From assembly GCA_000708835.1 (NCBI GenBank), contig DF237275.1:33404-97403 (forward strand): a stretch of 64,000 nucleotides of DNA. The letters are read 5' to 3'. The notes beneath the pieces are model-generated. The model saw nothing but the letters and a program-made list of their open reading frames with translations. It did not search any database and had not been told where the DNA came from. The stretch comes from Klebsormidium nitens (Eukaryota > Streptophyta > Klebsormidiophyceae > Klebsormidiales > Klebsormidiaceae). Positions 1 through 12,561 of this stretch are shown one piece after another; within the stretch, counting starts at the first letter, position 1; each line of letters opens with the position of its first letter. A program made the translations under genes and the position numbers.

Positions 1-401
1 CTTGACATCAACCCCAGCCTGCCAGAGTTGGGAGAATTTTGGAAGGCAACACGTCTGGCTTTTATTGTGCGAAGTTTGAATGAGTTTTTCTCGAGCGCCT
101 GTTCAATGGTGTATATGTTTCCAATTTTGCCGAAACTGCAGCTTCAGTCATCACGAGACCCTTCATGGCTTTTGCCACTTAGAAAGTTGTTCTTTTTGGG
201 ATTTCCTCTTTTTGTACTGTTCGCCTTCCTTCTTCCGCTCGAGTTTGAGAGGTTTCTGCAGGAATAACCCTCTGCTTTCTGTTCTTGCTGATCATTTTCA
301 AAAGAAGCTTCCCCTGCCGATGCCCCGCAGCCTGTGCTCTGGCATCTGACTGAAAGAAGCATGCCCCTTTTGCACCCCTGGAAACCCTTCAGCAAGATAG
401 A
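1..401. other. upstream region / 5' leader of the AM1-like gene
   Basis: No exon could be supported here. The reading frame of the proposed start codon at 402 is closed by an in-frame TGA at 351-353, so the coding sequence probably begins at 402 and this stretch holds leader or promoter sequence. A gene ending to the left of the window cannot be excluded. Confidence 0.4.
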
Positions 402-3400
402 ATGGTGGCACCCAAGATCCGCGAGAATCCAGGTGAAGGCAACTGTATGGAAATAGGGGTTGTTTTCAATCAGCTCCAGGAAGAAACAGTGTTCTTATGT
501 ATTCCGTACTTTATCTCTTCTGTCTCGGGGGGAAAGGGCGACCAATTGAAGTGCACGTGATTCGTTCTTGATGAACCTGCACAAAGAAATATCGATAAGT
601 CACCCCTTTATACCTCCTTTCTGTAGATCCTCCCTTATGCAAGCTTTCCCGCGCCACCAGGCTCGGTTGATCGTATTTTGGGATCAATTGCATTCTGACT
701 GTCGGAGCTTCTACTGACAACTTTTCCTTTGTCATCCCGCAGGTCGCGTCGTGTCCCAAAGCCCGCTTTCCTCGTACAACCCTGGCCGTACCACAGCCAC
801 TCAGAAGGTTGCTCGGGGAGATGACATAGACGCTCATCCAAACGTGATCATGGCACAACGGTCCATAAACGCCCTACTGAAGATCGAGGAAGAGGTTCCT
901 TTGGACCAGATCTCTCCAACCTGGCCCAAGAAACGAAAGGCAAGGAGACCTTACACCTGAGTCTCTGTCCTTACTACAAGATGCTTCTCTTGAAAAGCTT
1001 GGAAGCTTGTCGCGTTGTGCTTTCAACAGACCATGATGAGTGGCAAACGGTAGAAAGCTGGCCTTACATGTTGAAAAAGGCCTTCACAAAGGTCTGCTAG
1101 CTAGTTGGAAGCTTTGTTCCGTTGATTTTCCATCAGACAGGAATCAGTTGCCGCCTCGTTTTGCTGCCTTGCTTTCATTCCTTGTGATTTGTGATGGAAT
1201 ACAGGATGCTTTTCGTTTTACTTGAAAGTGCTCCCGCCACGCCTTGTCATTGCTGCCTCCGTTCTGTATCTGCACGCACTTGGTGGGTCAAAGTCCGTCT
1301 GTGAGGTGAAAGTTTGGACGTCTTCCGATGTTACAGATCCAAAGGATCCGATTGGCGATTGAACTGATTGATAGTCAAGCAGAAAAGGTTCCACAAAAGC
1401 TCGAAAGACGCTCTCAGGAGCTTGTTGCATTTGATGTATCCTTGTAAGTTCGTTTGTGGTCTGCAGAAGACCGGCTTTGCTGCGATTATCTGACTCTCTG
1501 GGAGAATCTTTGCAGCCCTGGCGCGAGCGCGCGCAGGGCGCGCGCACGATCAGAGAAGTGGGCACTTCTTTGCTGGAGTTAGAAGAGGGCCTCAGGGCTC
1601 ACTATCAGGCGGACTCTCCTCTGATTGACCGCGCGGTGTGGCGGCAAAAGATTGCGGGTCTCCACACCTACGAAGGGGTGAGGGGGCTATCGCACTTCTG
1701 ATACGTTTTTTCTAAAAGACGGTGCACTGCAGCTATCTTTGAATGATTGGTCTCTGAGTATGCTCCCAATACTTATTTCTCAAGCACTTATTGTGGATTT
1801 TATTCTAGAAACTTCCTTCGCAATACCCCTGATCGTTTCTCCGGGATGCCGTAGTAGCTTTTGCCGCAAGTAACATATGTACACAGCTTTCAACTGGAAC
1901 CAAGTTTGCGAAAGCGATGCACTTAAAAAGTTCTGGACTTTTCTCTAAACCTACCTTTCTAGCTCCCCTTCTGCCAATTCCTTCTCTACACGAGGTGACT
2001 CAGGAGTTTTCTCGTCCATTGCAGTTGGCCAAGCAGATCAAGCTATTCAAGGACGCGGTTGACAGCCTTCCCCCCATCCCGGAGAGTCCCCGTGGGCCTA
2101 TCAAGCGCCGCCTTAAGCTCGAGGTGCCCAAAGCGGCTGAAGATACCAAACAGCCAAAGAAAACATCTCTCCCTTCGGACAGCTCCGATGATGAGATTCA
2201 GTTCGATGGGGAGTTCGAGGGTGCTGGTCAGGGTAGAGGTAGATTAGGGAAGGGGGAAAAGAATACGAAGGAAACTGATTCCTTGGAGATTCCTCCTTGT
2301 GCCGGGAAGAAAGCGCGTCTAAGTAGAGATTCGGACGAGTTCGAGGCGTCCGCGATCGTTGGGAAAGGGTTGAAATCGGATACTCGGTTGAAAGGGGGAG
2401 AGGGGTTGAAAAGGACAGGGGAGGACGAACTGGTAGGACTGCTCGCGGCGATCAAGAAGAATAAGTCCGGCGCCCGGCAAGGGGAACTTGAAATCGCGGA
2501 AGGGGGACTCGAAACCGCGGAAATGAAGGGGGGAAAGAGCGAGGAGGACGAGTCCGAGGACGAGGACGAGTTTGAGAAGCGGTACGCCGGAATTCCGGTC
2601 ACCGCTGAGGAGGCGCGGCTCGGGAGCGGAAACTTCGGCGCGCTTGTTTCCGGCGACGCTAGCCCCGAGTCCGGGCCAATCAGTGGTCACCGCTCAGACG
2701 AGTCGCCGCCGCCCGTTCCGGTCGGTCCAGGCCTGAAGCGGAAGCGGAGCACAGCGGACCTCTTGCGGAGGCGCACCAGCGGATCGCTGTCGGAAGGTCC
2801 AAAGCAGCAGGTAATCGGCTGGTAGCCTTGTGAAGGAATCTGCTTCTATCATTGAGACGTCAGTGTCTGCAAAGAGAAGATGCAGCTTCTGCAGGCCAAC
2901 TCTCTTTGCGGATGCTAATAATGTCTCAACGAACAGTAGGAAGAGTGGAAGAGTTCTAAAAACGGGTTTGACATATATGTCTCTGCCCCCATCTTTAAGG
3001 TTGTTGAGCTATTTTTCAAGTTTCCAAGACACGAGTATCATCGCCGGAGTTTGGAAAGATTAATTCGAACGATGTATCACTGTGATTGCCCTTGTAAGAT
3101 TGAACTGACGTGTCCGCTTTCTTTGCAGAAGACGAGCAGCGACGACGCTGACGTGAACTCTCCGCGCACGGCGGCCGCGAGCGACGAGGCGCTGTCCCCC
3201 GGACCGTCCCAGGCCAGGTCCGAGTCGCCCGTCGAAAGCGAGCAAGCTGAAGAAGTTGACGAGGACTTCGACGCCGAGGAGGAGGAGGAAGAGGCAGAGA
3301 TGGAGGAGGATGAGCCGCCGAAGAAGGAGCCTGCGAAGAACCGGTCGCACAAGAAGAAGACCCCCCCCGCCACGAAGGGGCCGAAGAAGGGGGGAAAGCT

Positions 3401-6400
3401 GCCCGGAAAGAAGCACTCCGCCCGGGATGGGTTGGCGAAGCCGCTGGCGCTCGACGTCGCGACGATGTAAGGCCCCTGATGGTTGCAAACCCTGCCTGAT
3501 CAATCATACTGTCGAGATTTTAGCGTTCTGACTGTCAGCTCTGATAGCCGTGAAAAGCTTCTCAGCTCTGTGACTGTGTCTTTCAATCACATTCGTTTTA
3601 CAATCAAAAGTGGTACTCGCTGTTGAATTTCACTTATCCAAACCTGCTTTTCTAAACAACCGCTTGCGTGTGTCCCGAGGGCGGCCATACCATTAGAAGA
3701 AAGTAACGACGCCCTTCCTCTTTGACGGGAAAATAAGAGAGCCAAGTCGTCATTTTGCAGTCGAGGCCGCCTGCGGGCTCCCCCTGCACCTTCTCTGACG
3801 CCCCAGACTCCCGCCAAGGGCGAGTCGAAGGCCACGACCGAGACGGCGACCTCCCAGAAGGACAAGAAGAAGGAAGGGTCGCCCGTCGTTCTGAAGCTGC
3901 CCAAAGAGATGAGGGGCCGCTGGTCTACAGAGAGGTAAGGATAAGATGCCACACGGTTTGAAAAGATGAACTTGGATCGAGAGGCTTGCCCTTAAAATAG
4001 ATAATCTTCTCATGGGGTCGATCCAACAATTCTGGGTTTATGCAATAAATGCATCTCAATGCAAAGCCTTACCTCGATTTGAGAATCCGTTATCGATAAA
4101 GACGAAAAGCAGGGTCTCGCTTAAGTAGGTCCCTTCGTGCGGCTTTATCTGGCATTCTCAGTCTACATCCGTCTTTCGCCCGATGTCTTGCCAGGACCGC
4201 CTCTTTCTGTCTCTTCTATTCAAGAACAGGATGCCCAGATCAACTTGCTTTCTTGGTTCTTGATTAGGTACAAGACGGCGCAGCTGAAGCTGGTGGACAT
4301 TATGCACCGCCGCGGCGCGGGTCCCGAGAAGCCCATCCTGCGCCAGATTCTGCGAGAGGAGGCGCGCAAGGACATCGGGGACACAGGGCTGCTAGACCAC
4401 TTGCTCAAGGTAATAAGTACCTGGCAACCGATTGCCGCTACTTTTTTACCGACTTCAATCTCCTGTTGGAAGTTCAGCGGGGTCGATTGTCTTGTTGAAT
4501 GCTTCCGACGCTTGAAGGTGCCTTCGGCGCACTGTCAGAAGCTTATTGGAGCATTCGAGTGTCCACCCAAAGGAGTTGAACGTATTTCAGAGTACTAACA
4601 TTCGGGCTATGGCAGACAATCTTCTGAATGCATTGTTAAACACCTGTCAAGGCTGTACCCTCGTCTAAGCATCCGTCTTTACTACACGGCTCCTCGACTT
4701 CCAAGAAGCTTCAGAAGCACTTTTCTAGCACCACCAATGACCCAGCCATGCTTCAGAAGTGCTCCGCTAACCCTTCTCTTTTCGGTGTATGACACCAATA
4801 CTTCAAACGCTAACCGTATTATTCGCGGTTCCCAGCACATGACGGACACGGTGGTGGGCACCGACGAGCGGTTCCGGCGGCGGCACAACCCGGAGGGCCA
4901 CATGGAGTACTGGCTGGAGGCGGAGCACCTGCTGGAGCTGCGCAAGACCGCGGGCCTCGACCCCACCAGCCCCATGCTCGTCCCGCTCAACCCCGCCATG
5001 TGGCCCAACCACCTGCACGTCGGCGGCGCGGCCGCCGCGCAGATCACGAAGTGAGCGGAAAACCGGGTGTGATACAGAGGAAAGCAAATATTTGCCCCGT
5101 TTAAGCTTGAAGAGGAGGCTTCTGTAGCCGTTATAGGAGTGCTTCTAAAACGATGCTGGAAAGTGGGAGCCGCTCGAGAGCTGAGTCACTGACGGATGGC
5201 GCATATAAAACCCGTTTACAGAGAATGTCGTCTGTGAGAGTCAAAAACCGAGTTGCCATTCGCATGTTCCTGATGAATTCTTTGAGCATTTGAGCTCTGA
5301 GGACGGATGCAAGGTTACCTGCAACAACGTTCTGGATATACGACGCATCTGTCACAAAACCTCAGTTCAGGCAAAGCTGGCGCAACAGCATCCTTTGAAC
5401 ACTCTGATCTCCTCCTCCTCAAAGGACTCCTCAAGACGTGGCTGAAGCTAAGAAAGCGAGCAAGGAGGCAAAGGACCTGCGCGCGAGCGTGTCGGGCTTA
5501 CGGGAGGAGGTCCAGAGGCTGAGCCAGAAGGTGAAGAACGCCGAGCGCCGCGCGATCCAGCGCGAGGAGACGCGCGAGAAGGACGCGCGCGGCGCGCTCG
5601 ACGAGGTCAAGGAGGAGGTCGGGCGAGTGGAGGAGCGCGCGAGGAGGCGCGTGCAGGTACACTTCATGCCAAGCCTTCTTTGCCTTACGGCTCCCTTCAT
5701 CACCTTCAGCGGTATTGTTACAGTAGTCTCAGCTGACTCTGTTCTGTGATGCCGCGGTTTTAGGAGACGCCGGTCGATTGAGGCTTCGAGAATCCTGTTT
5801 GCAGAAGCTGTTTGGGCAGTTGAAACGAAGTTCTTGCTACGATGGTAGCAAGAACTTTTTGCTACCATCGGTTGATTCTTTCAAGAATACTCGGTCACAA
5901 TTCCGCTCCAAAATATGCTTGACCGGGTCTGTCAAAATATTGCTTGGATGCCGTTTCGAATATTAAGAAGAAACAGAAGCATAGGGCGCAGTGACCACAT
6001 CTCGCAGACAAAGTCGCCAACATTGCACGTGCTCCTGATTTCGGACGTCCGCTTTCTGTGCAGCTCGTCCGGCAGAGCATCCAGTCCATCCGCGACGAGC
6101 TTGCCGAGGTGAGGGACGAGCAGCAGCGCCAGGCGGCCGCGGTCAGGGACGACGCGGCCGCGCGTAAGGCTGCGGAGACCGAGGGCAAAAGGGCGGCCGA
6201 GGTGGAGAAGGAGGAGATTAAGGAGCGAGAGCAGCGCGCGCGCGAAGAAATAGAGGCGCGGGTGGAGAGTGTGAAAGGGGAGGCGGACAAGCGGGCGGCT
6301 GGGCTGGAGAAGAAGATCTCTGAGTGAGGGATTACGATCGGTTTTTTTCGTTCCTCGGGATCCGAACAAAATATGGTAACTTAAACAATGGTCTTTTTTT

Positions 6401-7667
6401 GGAAGATCCATGGAGAAGAAAATCTGGTGGAATGGATTTGGCAAGAGAAGCTAGATTGTTGGCAAGCCTCATTCCGGATGCCCGTTTCGCAGAGGGGCCT
6501 TTCTTGTGGTATTGAAAGCGACCTTACCTGTCCGCTACAGCATCATCGCCCTTGCTGAGGCATCTCTGAGATTCTTAACCTGCTTCGCTTTTGTGTTCGT
6601 TCCCAAAACTCTTGTAGGTCCGGCATGATTCTCGAAGATATTCCTCCCCGGATCCGCTTTCGATCATTGCATCGAGCATTTGTTCTCATTGCATTGAACT
6701 CTCGGAGGAAAGGTCCGATGCAATACTATATGCTTCCGTTCGTGATGTGCCGAGCATCGAAGACACATGCAAGAGTCAAAGGATTCACCTCTTTCTCTAC
6801 GTCTTGTGCAGCCTCCAGAAGAAGCTCGAGGACACAACCACTGCTCTGGAGACTGACATCGCCCGCGCCCTGGAAGAGGCACGTGGCCGCCTGGAGGCAA
6901 TCTTCCTGGACCGTCAGGAGATGCGCGGAGACATCAACAAACTGGTGGAACTCATTGCAGGGCTACAGGTGAGCAGAACATATGATTATATGGTTCTTTT
7001 GACTTGAAGAGCTGCGTTTGTTTTGTTCGTACAAAAATCCATGTCAACCTGCAGTTGTGATTCCATTTGCGCGCCACCTAAGGTAACTCGCGCCCGGCAC
7101 CCCGCGTTCGAAACCCGAAGAAGGTTTCCCTGACCGTTCCAGCGAAGAGGACGAGTCGAATCTGCACTGTCTGCCGTGACCTCTCAAGCGCTCATCCCGC
7201 TCAAGTAGGCTCTCCAATTCTGCCTGAAAGTTCCTTGCAGCGCGGTACCATCTCAAAGCTAGTAGGTAGCTGCCGAAGCGGACCTGAGGAGTATTTCCGC
7301 ACAGCTGAAGCCCTTACGAACCAAATCTGGCATAACTACTGTGTCTGATTGACAATGTTTTCGATTACTGCTGTAGGCCCGCTACCCCGGTGCCACCGGG
7401 CAGCCCAACCGTGCGACTTTTCCGGCCACCACGAGTCTTTACCTGCCAACCATTCCCCCGACTAACGGAGCGGTACCGCGCGGAATCTTCCACCAGGGCA
7501 TGCCGCGTGCCGCACCGCCTTCCCAGTTTCCGCCGGAAGCTGGCAACCGGATTAACAGTCACTCTCAAGGGCGCAGTAATGGTACCCCGGTACCGGGCGG
7601 CCGCTCTGAAATACTCCCGGCGGCGTTGCAGAACGGTGTGAACACTTCCGGTGCGAATCCGCATTGA
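402..7667 (+). CDS. AMEIOTIC1/SWITCH1 (DYAD)-like meiotic regulator, about 994 aa, 12 exons
   Basis: Proposed exons: 402-432, 743-939, 1516-1677, 2025-2810, 3129-3466, 3761-3934, 4268-4409, 4836-5050, 5425-5656, 6064-6323, 6812-6968 and 7377-7667. All phases join. Exons 6-8 encode the diagnostic AM1/DYAD core: GRWSTERYK, then IGDTGLLDHLLK, then FRRRHNPEGHMEYWLE. In land plants this family controls meiotic entry and sister-chromatid cohesion in the nucleus. Exons 9-11 are long charged coiled coil, and the last exon is a Pro/Gly/Asn-rich tail. Exons 4-5 are acidic and Lys-rich and look disordered. Exons 2-3 hold a PKKRK nuclear-localisation-like run and a Leu/Glu helical block (REVGTSLLELEEGL) followed by a block around LAKQIKLFKDAV. 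This resembles blocks in plant DDT/PHD-type chromatin proteins, from memory and unverified. Intron 2 uses a GC donor at 940. The family call is firm; the first exon (31 nt) and the exon 4 start are less certain. Confidence 0.85.
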
Positions 7668-9527
7668 TGCGGTTAACGGAGGCTTGCGACGCGCGCAGCG
7701 CAACTTAAAATAGAAGCTTTGTTGGATTGTATTGGAAAACGTGGGCTTCAGTTGTTGGATAGGGTTGTAGCTAGCATTTTGGGCACCAAAATCAGCGCTT
7801 AATCGGCTAGGAGTTGCTTCTGATGCTCTGAACTCTGGTAGACGTGAGCCCAAGGACTATGTCTGATTAAAGTCGCCACAGCCCGCTTGGTGAACGTTAC
7901 AAAGTCGCACTAATGGTGCAGTCTCGGATCGATTGGTGTAACAAAGGAACCTGGTCGAAGTAGTTGGCTCGTATCCTATCCACAAGTGTTTGAAATGATA
8001 AGGTTTGCTTTCTACATGTTGATAACACCTCGAATCTAAGTTGGCTGCTTCTATGATACTCAAAAGTATGCCTTAGTCCCTGTGCACACAAGGCATCAGT
8101 ATCTTTCGACGCCACCATGACCATATCTAGCGCAAGTTACAGTTTCGGGTGACATTGTTGCAAACAAAGATACCGATGCACAATCCTCGCGAGATAAGTG
8201 GACCGCTTTAGAAGATCGGACATGGTTCATTACCTTTTAGCTTCCAATAAGTATCATAAGTCCGCGAGACCGGCAACATTTGCAGCTCATATCATTTCGC
8301 CCCCTCCTGATAAAGAATGACCAGACGCTAGAGGGTGCAAGGGGACGGTCATGGTCAGAAATGCCGGAGATCTTGCCTCATCCCTCAACCTTAACGATAG
8401 ACCACTTTGAACGCTACGTTTCCCATGATTGGAGGCACATGCGGTATGTAATCTGTTTGGTGCTTCAAGACCGCAAGCTCTGAACGTGATGAATGACACA
8501 TAAGAGGCCCAAATCAAGATGCAGGAACGTGCTTGACACAGCACCTGCGTCAGTGAAGGTGCACTGGTTCGTAGGTTAGAGGCAGCTTTTCGGAGCACCT
8601 CATCAGCCTCCTTCTCGCTCATTTTATGCAAGGGCAGGAAATTTGCTCCATACAACATACGAGGTACGGGATCCTCAGATCTTGGCACCTCTTAGTTCCC
8701 GTTACGAATTAAAGAGAATATCATGGCCGGTTTCACGTGTTGGCCACAAGTAGGCACGATCTGACAGTCTGGCACAGAGTTCTCTTTTCCGGAACGAGAC
8801 CGACATGGAATCTCGGCGGGCTATGGCAAGCGGAAGACCGTGACCATCTCAGCTACGACCGAGCAGAACAAAGATTAGGATATCAAATGTAATGTACCAG
8901 TCTAGCTCATCACGCGAGCTTTTGCTCGAATGATTTGTTGAAGAACTTCAAGAGCTGCCTCAATCACCAAAAGCCTGGAGATATGCTTGCAGTCATGACG
9001 TTATCCTCACATGTAAAGTTCTTTGAAGGCGAGGAACTGACTTTTTCATGATAGATCATGTGTCGCGAAATCTTCGATGGACACAATCCCATCAACATAA
9101 ATCAGAGACAGCGATAAAAGGCGGTAGAACTTCAAAGACCTGGGGGTTTCATCACAAACAGTAGATGCCTATGTTTCTATGAAACCCATGTCTCTTTGAT
9201 CAGTTTAGTAAAGTTACCATGGCTGATCGATGCAATGTAAATACTATGGTTCTGTACAATTTCGATCTTGGTAGCCCGTTTATCGAAAGCTTTGCCACCA
9301 ACAAGTACAGAGCCTAAGATGCTTCTGAGTTTCTAGCTCTCCTAAGCAACAGGACAGAACTTGCCTAGTAGCCGCGAAAGTTGCGGTTTTGATGTCTAAC
9401 AATCTGCTTACAAACAAGGTGCATGATGACATGCTGACACTGGCATCCAGTATCTCCCAACCACTTTTCCTCTCGTCCTTTCAGACCCCTCGGGCAGCCG
9501 CCCCGGTGTATCTGCTAGATCTGGGGC
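7668..9527. other. intergenic, no gene seen
   Basis: This spacer lies between the convergent ends of the AM1-like gene and the metallothionein gene. Short ORFs on both strands lack domains, codon bias and splice partners. It presumably holds the 3' untranslated regions of both genes. I see no RNA gene or clear repeat. Confidence 0.5.
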
Positions 9528-9812
9528 CTAGTCACAAGTGCACGCCTCGCCGCACGGGCAATTAGGCCCACAGTTGCAGTTTGGGTTGTTGCAGCCACCC
9601 TTCGTCTCCTTGCATGAAGCGCAAGCGCAATTGTCGCCGTAACTGCAAGGAAGGGGGCAGTTGCAACCCTCTCCGCAGCACATTTTGGCTGCATCCACAG
9701 CCCCTTTGGCCTTGCTACCCGGACAATCGCTGCACTGAAACTTGTCCCCGCAGGAGCAGCCGTTTTTGCAGTTGCAAGCAGGGGAGCAATCGGCGCTGCG
9801 AGCCTTCTCCAT
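9528..9812 (-). CDS. Cys-rich metallothionein-like protein, 94 aa
   Basis: A single uninterrupted frame from ATG (complement of 9810-9812) to TAG (complement of 9528-9530). The 94-residue product has 22 cysteines, almost all as C-x-C, C-C or C-x2/3-C, in three clusters: about residues 9-32 (CNCKNGCSCGDKFQCSDC), 50-65 and 72-93 (CNCGPNCPCGEACTC). Spacers between clusters are short and free of aromatics apart from single residues. This layout is typical of plant and algal metallothioneins, cytosolic chelators of zinc, copper or cadmium that also buffer oxidants. The three-cluster arrangement is like plant type 4/Ec proteins, but I could not assign a type. No intron is needed. It stands alone, with 1.9 kb free on one side and 2.7 kb on the other; regulation is not evident from the sequence. 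Confidence 0.85.
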   Translation of the reverse strand: MEKARSADCSPACNCKNGCSCGDKFQCSDCPGSKAKGAVDAAKMCCGEGCNCPLPCSYGDNCACASCKETKGGCNNPNCNCGPNCPCGEACTCD

Positions 9813-12561
9813 AAGTTGAGTATTCTTTATGAGTCCAAACTCGGAAGCACTTGCAGGTCTCGTCGAAAAGGGATTGGGGACCTTCTCGCCGGCAGAATGG
9901 GAAGGTGGAGCGGGTTGCTAACCTACGGCGAATCCGTAGCCTTTCTGCGCCACAAAGTAGAAGTGGAAGCGGACAGGGAAGGGTCGGAGCTTATTTGAAA
10001 AGTGAAGGGCTAGTGACTGCAGGGGCTCGTGCTGTGCGAGTTGTACTTCTTCCCGGTCCTGGCCGTTCAGACGAGGTTGCGTTACCAAGCTCGAGTATGC
10101 GCACGAAACACTTCCCACTGTCCTTTTGAACGCTTGCAGTCTGACAAAGAAACGATTGCCGCCTGAGAGGTGTCCCTTACACTTCGAATGTCTGCATCCG
10201 TCTCATTCGGCTGGATCGACGTTGACCCTCAATGATCTCACCTCTTCATCTACGAATGTTCTGTGCTTTGCAAATTGACCACTCTTTTTAGCAGGCCGAT
10301 TGATCACTGAAAGATGGCCTGATTGACGTCCCTTCATTGTCAGAGGGCTATCTTGATGTCGATTAGCTAGGCATGGTTGCTCCGAACGTTGCGCGTGGAG
10401 CAGAACTAGATAGCGATAACGACTGACACCGACTGACAGAACCGGGAGAATGGGACGCTATTTGAACGTAGGGTCACAAAATGCCAGGGGCTACTTCTGC
10501 AACGTTGAAGCTTGAGGTTTGCAAATTTTAAGCTCGCGCTGCCAACTAGTTACCGGTACTGACGATACCTGGATTTCGAGCCGACACAGACCTTTTGTCC
10601 ACGTGTCACAGTTCTCAATCAGCCCCAATCTCGGCCTCCCTTTGACCGTCGGATGAGATTCCTTGCAATTAATCAACGGGTTGATAGTTATACCTCTGCC
10701 GTCATCCATTGGACTTGATACCATCCCGGTCTCTCAATCGAGAGACAAGGCGCCTTCTTGGCTGTCGCAATCGTGGCTCTCTCAACAGTGACAGAGGTCG
10801 GGGTCAAGAAGAATCAGCAGCATCGGGACCGGGGCCAGGGACCGCTGTTGGAAGAGCTGACGTGGCGGGGTTTAGGGGCGAAACCCTGGGCTAGGCTTCT
10901 TCCAACCTATCATCGATCGGGAAGCCACGGTGCAAAACCCTATACCTCGCCACGTCAGCCCTTCCATTAACATCCCCGGCCCTGGTCCCAAAATCACGAT
11001 ACCGTAACACTTCAGGGATAAAAAGCTTCATGAATAAGAAGATCACCAGCCTGGGACGGGTACGGTTAATTTGGGGGTTTTAAGGGTGGGTGCGGGTGCG
11101 GAGCGGGTAATTTCCATAGGTTAGGTTTTGTGTGTTTGGTTTGAGCTTACTATTCCTTGAGCTTACTATTCCTGAATTGTCGCGACGTAAAATCACCGAC
11201 TCTTCTTGACCCCCCTCTGATATCAGCTCTCGAGATCCAAGGGCTCGCTGGCCGTTGATTTTGATCTCTCGAGTCCGGGAAGTCTTTGCCTATCCAGTTG
11301 GCCGTATGTCCGCCTGTGCGAAAAGCTGGCGCGATTGATTGCACGACGTCACGGTTTGCAATGCAATTTGCCACTGGCTCGCATGGCGACCTCGCTTATT
11401 TCAAAAATGGTCACATTCAGCTTGATGTGACTGCTCCTGACATATCTACCAAGCTTGCTCGTGGTCCATGGCCACCGCCTTCACTTGTAAAACTCTGCAA
11501 AACCATAATATTGGCTCCAGCTCATGTCTCAGGAAAGGTCCATGATTGGAGGGCAACTCAGCTCCGTGCTGTCCACGTCAAAATTTAGGCCTTAAGGGTA
11601 TCTTTTGGCAGAAAGAGTCACCGCTTGCTTTTCTGCGGTTGATAGCCGTTAGATCCAGGTCATTGATACAGACAATCTCTGTCTCGAAGAACTGGATAAG
11701 AATGGTAAGCTGATACGAATGTCGACCTTTTGAAAGGTTCCGTTATTGTCTTTTCGATGACACTGTCGTGCGCCTCAACACCTCAGCAAGCTGAGCTGGA
11801 TCATGGATTCGTGCCGCTTCATTCTAGAACTATCAGAGAACATCAAATCACGGTCACATCCTAAAGCTTCTTAGTCTGCAAGAAACTTCTGCAGACCATC
11901 GGATGCAAGTGACCGTTTGATCCAAGAATCGAGCCGTTCCAGTCCAAGAAAATTTTGGAAGCAGGTTTTGAATTTGATTGGTGAGTCTTCGACAAGCCTC
12001 GTGTTATGCTCATCGGTGTGGTCACCACAAGCTTCTCGAACTGACCGTAAGGAGCGTCGAGAATTTTAGGTAGCAAGGTGCTCGCGTAAGTACGTGCCGC
12101 GTGGTGTCTTCGTTAAGCCATCAGTAAGTCCCGTCAAGAGGTGAAGCTGCGTGCTTTGAGATTCAGCTTCGCCTTTGTTCTTAGCTGATACTATGGGAGG
12201 CGAAGGAGAGGTGGAAACGCAGATGCATGTAGCTGATGGAAATACTGGCAAGGAGGAAACGAAATATAGCTCAGAAGAGAAAAAAGGTAGGAGTCTATTG
12301 AGGGACTGCACGAAGCCACTCGTGCGCTCTTTAAACCGGCTTGCTCGATTCAACAAGAGGCTTTCCAGGATCGGTCATGTCGTGAGCGAATAATACACAA
12401 CGAAAGCGGTGGAGAGCCTCGTTTCCGGGAGGCTTCTGTGAGGCCGAGAAAGTAGTGGAGAGCTGATCTGCTGGAGGAAGGGATGTCCGCACTTCCGCTT
12501 CTCTGGTAACTTCTCTGGTAACTTCAAAAACGGTAGAGAACGTTCTGCATGCCGTTAAAGG
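9813..12561. other. intergenic region between metallothionein and AP2 genes
   Basis: This is a divergent spacer that should hold the promoters of the metallothionein gene (- strand) and the AP2 gene (+ strand). It contains a foldback element at 10825-10989 and a 16-bp direct duplication of GAGCTTACTATTCCT near 11143-11175. ORFs of up to 100 codons (for example 11286-11588) show no recognisable domain. Confidence 0.5.
10825..10989. mobile_element. foldback (MITE-like) element
   Basis: A 165-bp stretch whose halves are inverted copies. The inner arms 10851-10877 and 10938-10964 are 27 bp with about three mismatches and share CTGACGTGGCG. The outer arms begin GGGACCGGGGCC on the left and end GGCCCTGGTCCC on the right. 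The loop is about 60 bp. There is no coding capacity. The inner arms carry the bZIP-type core TGACGTGGC, so it could also act as a regulatory palindrome. No target-site duplication was confirmed. Confidence 0.5.

Noticed and set aside
2228-2690. Ser/Pro-rich - strand ORFs opposite AM1-like exon 4
   Set aside because: They are shadows of the acidic, purine-rich + strand exon, without splice partners or homology.
5829-5870. Short hairpin with GTTCTTGCTAC / GTAGCAAGAAC arms in an AM1-like intron
   Set aside because: The arms are only 11 bp, it lies inside an intron, and there is no downstream T tract or other sign of function.
11286-11588. 100-codon + strand ORF between the metallothionein and AP2 genes
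   Set aside because: No domain, no conserved-looking blocks and no splice context.
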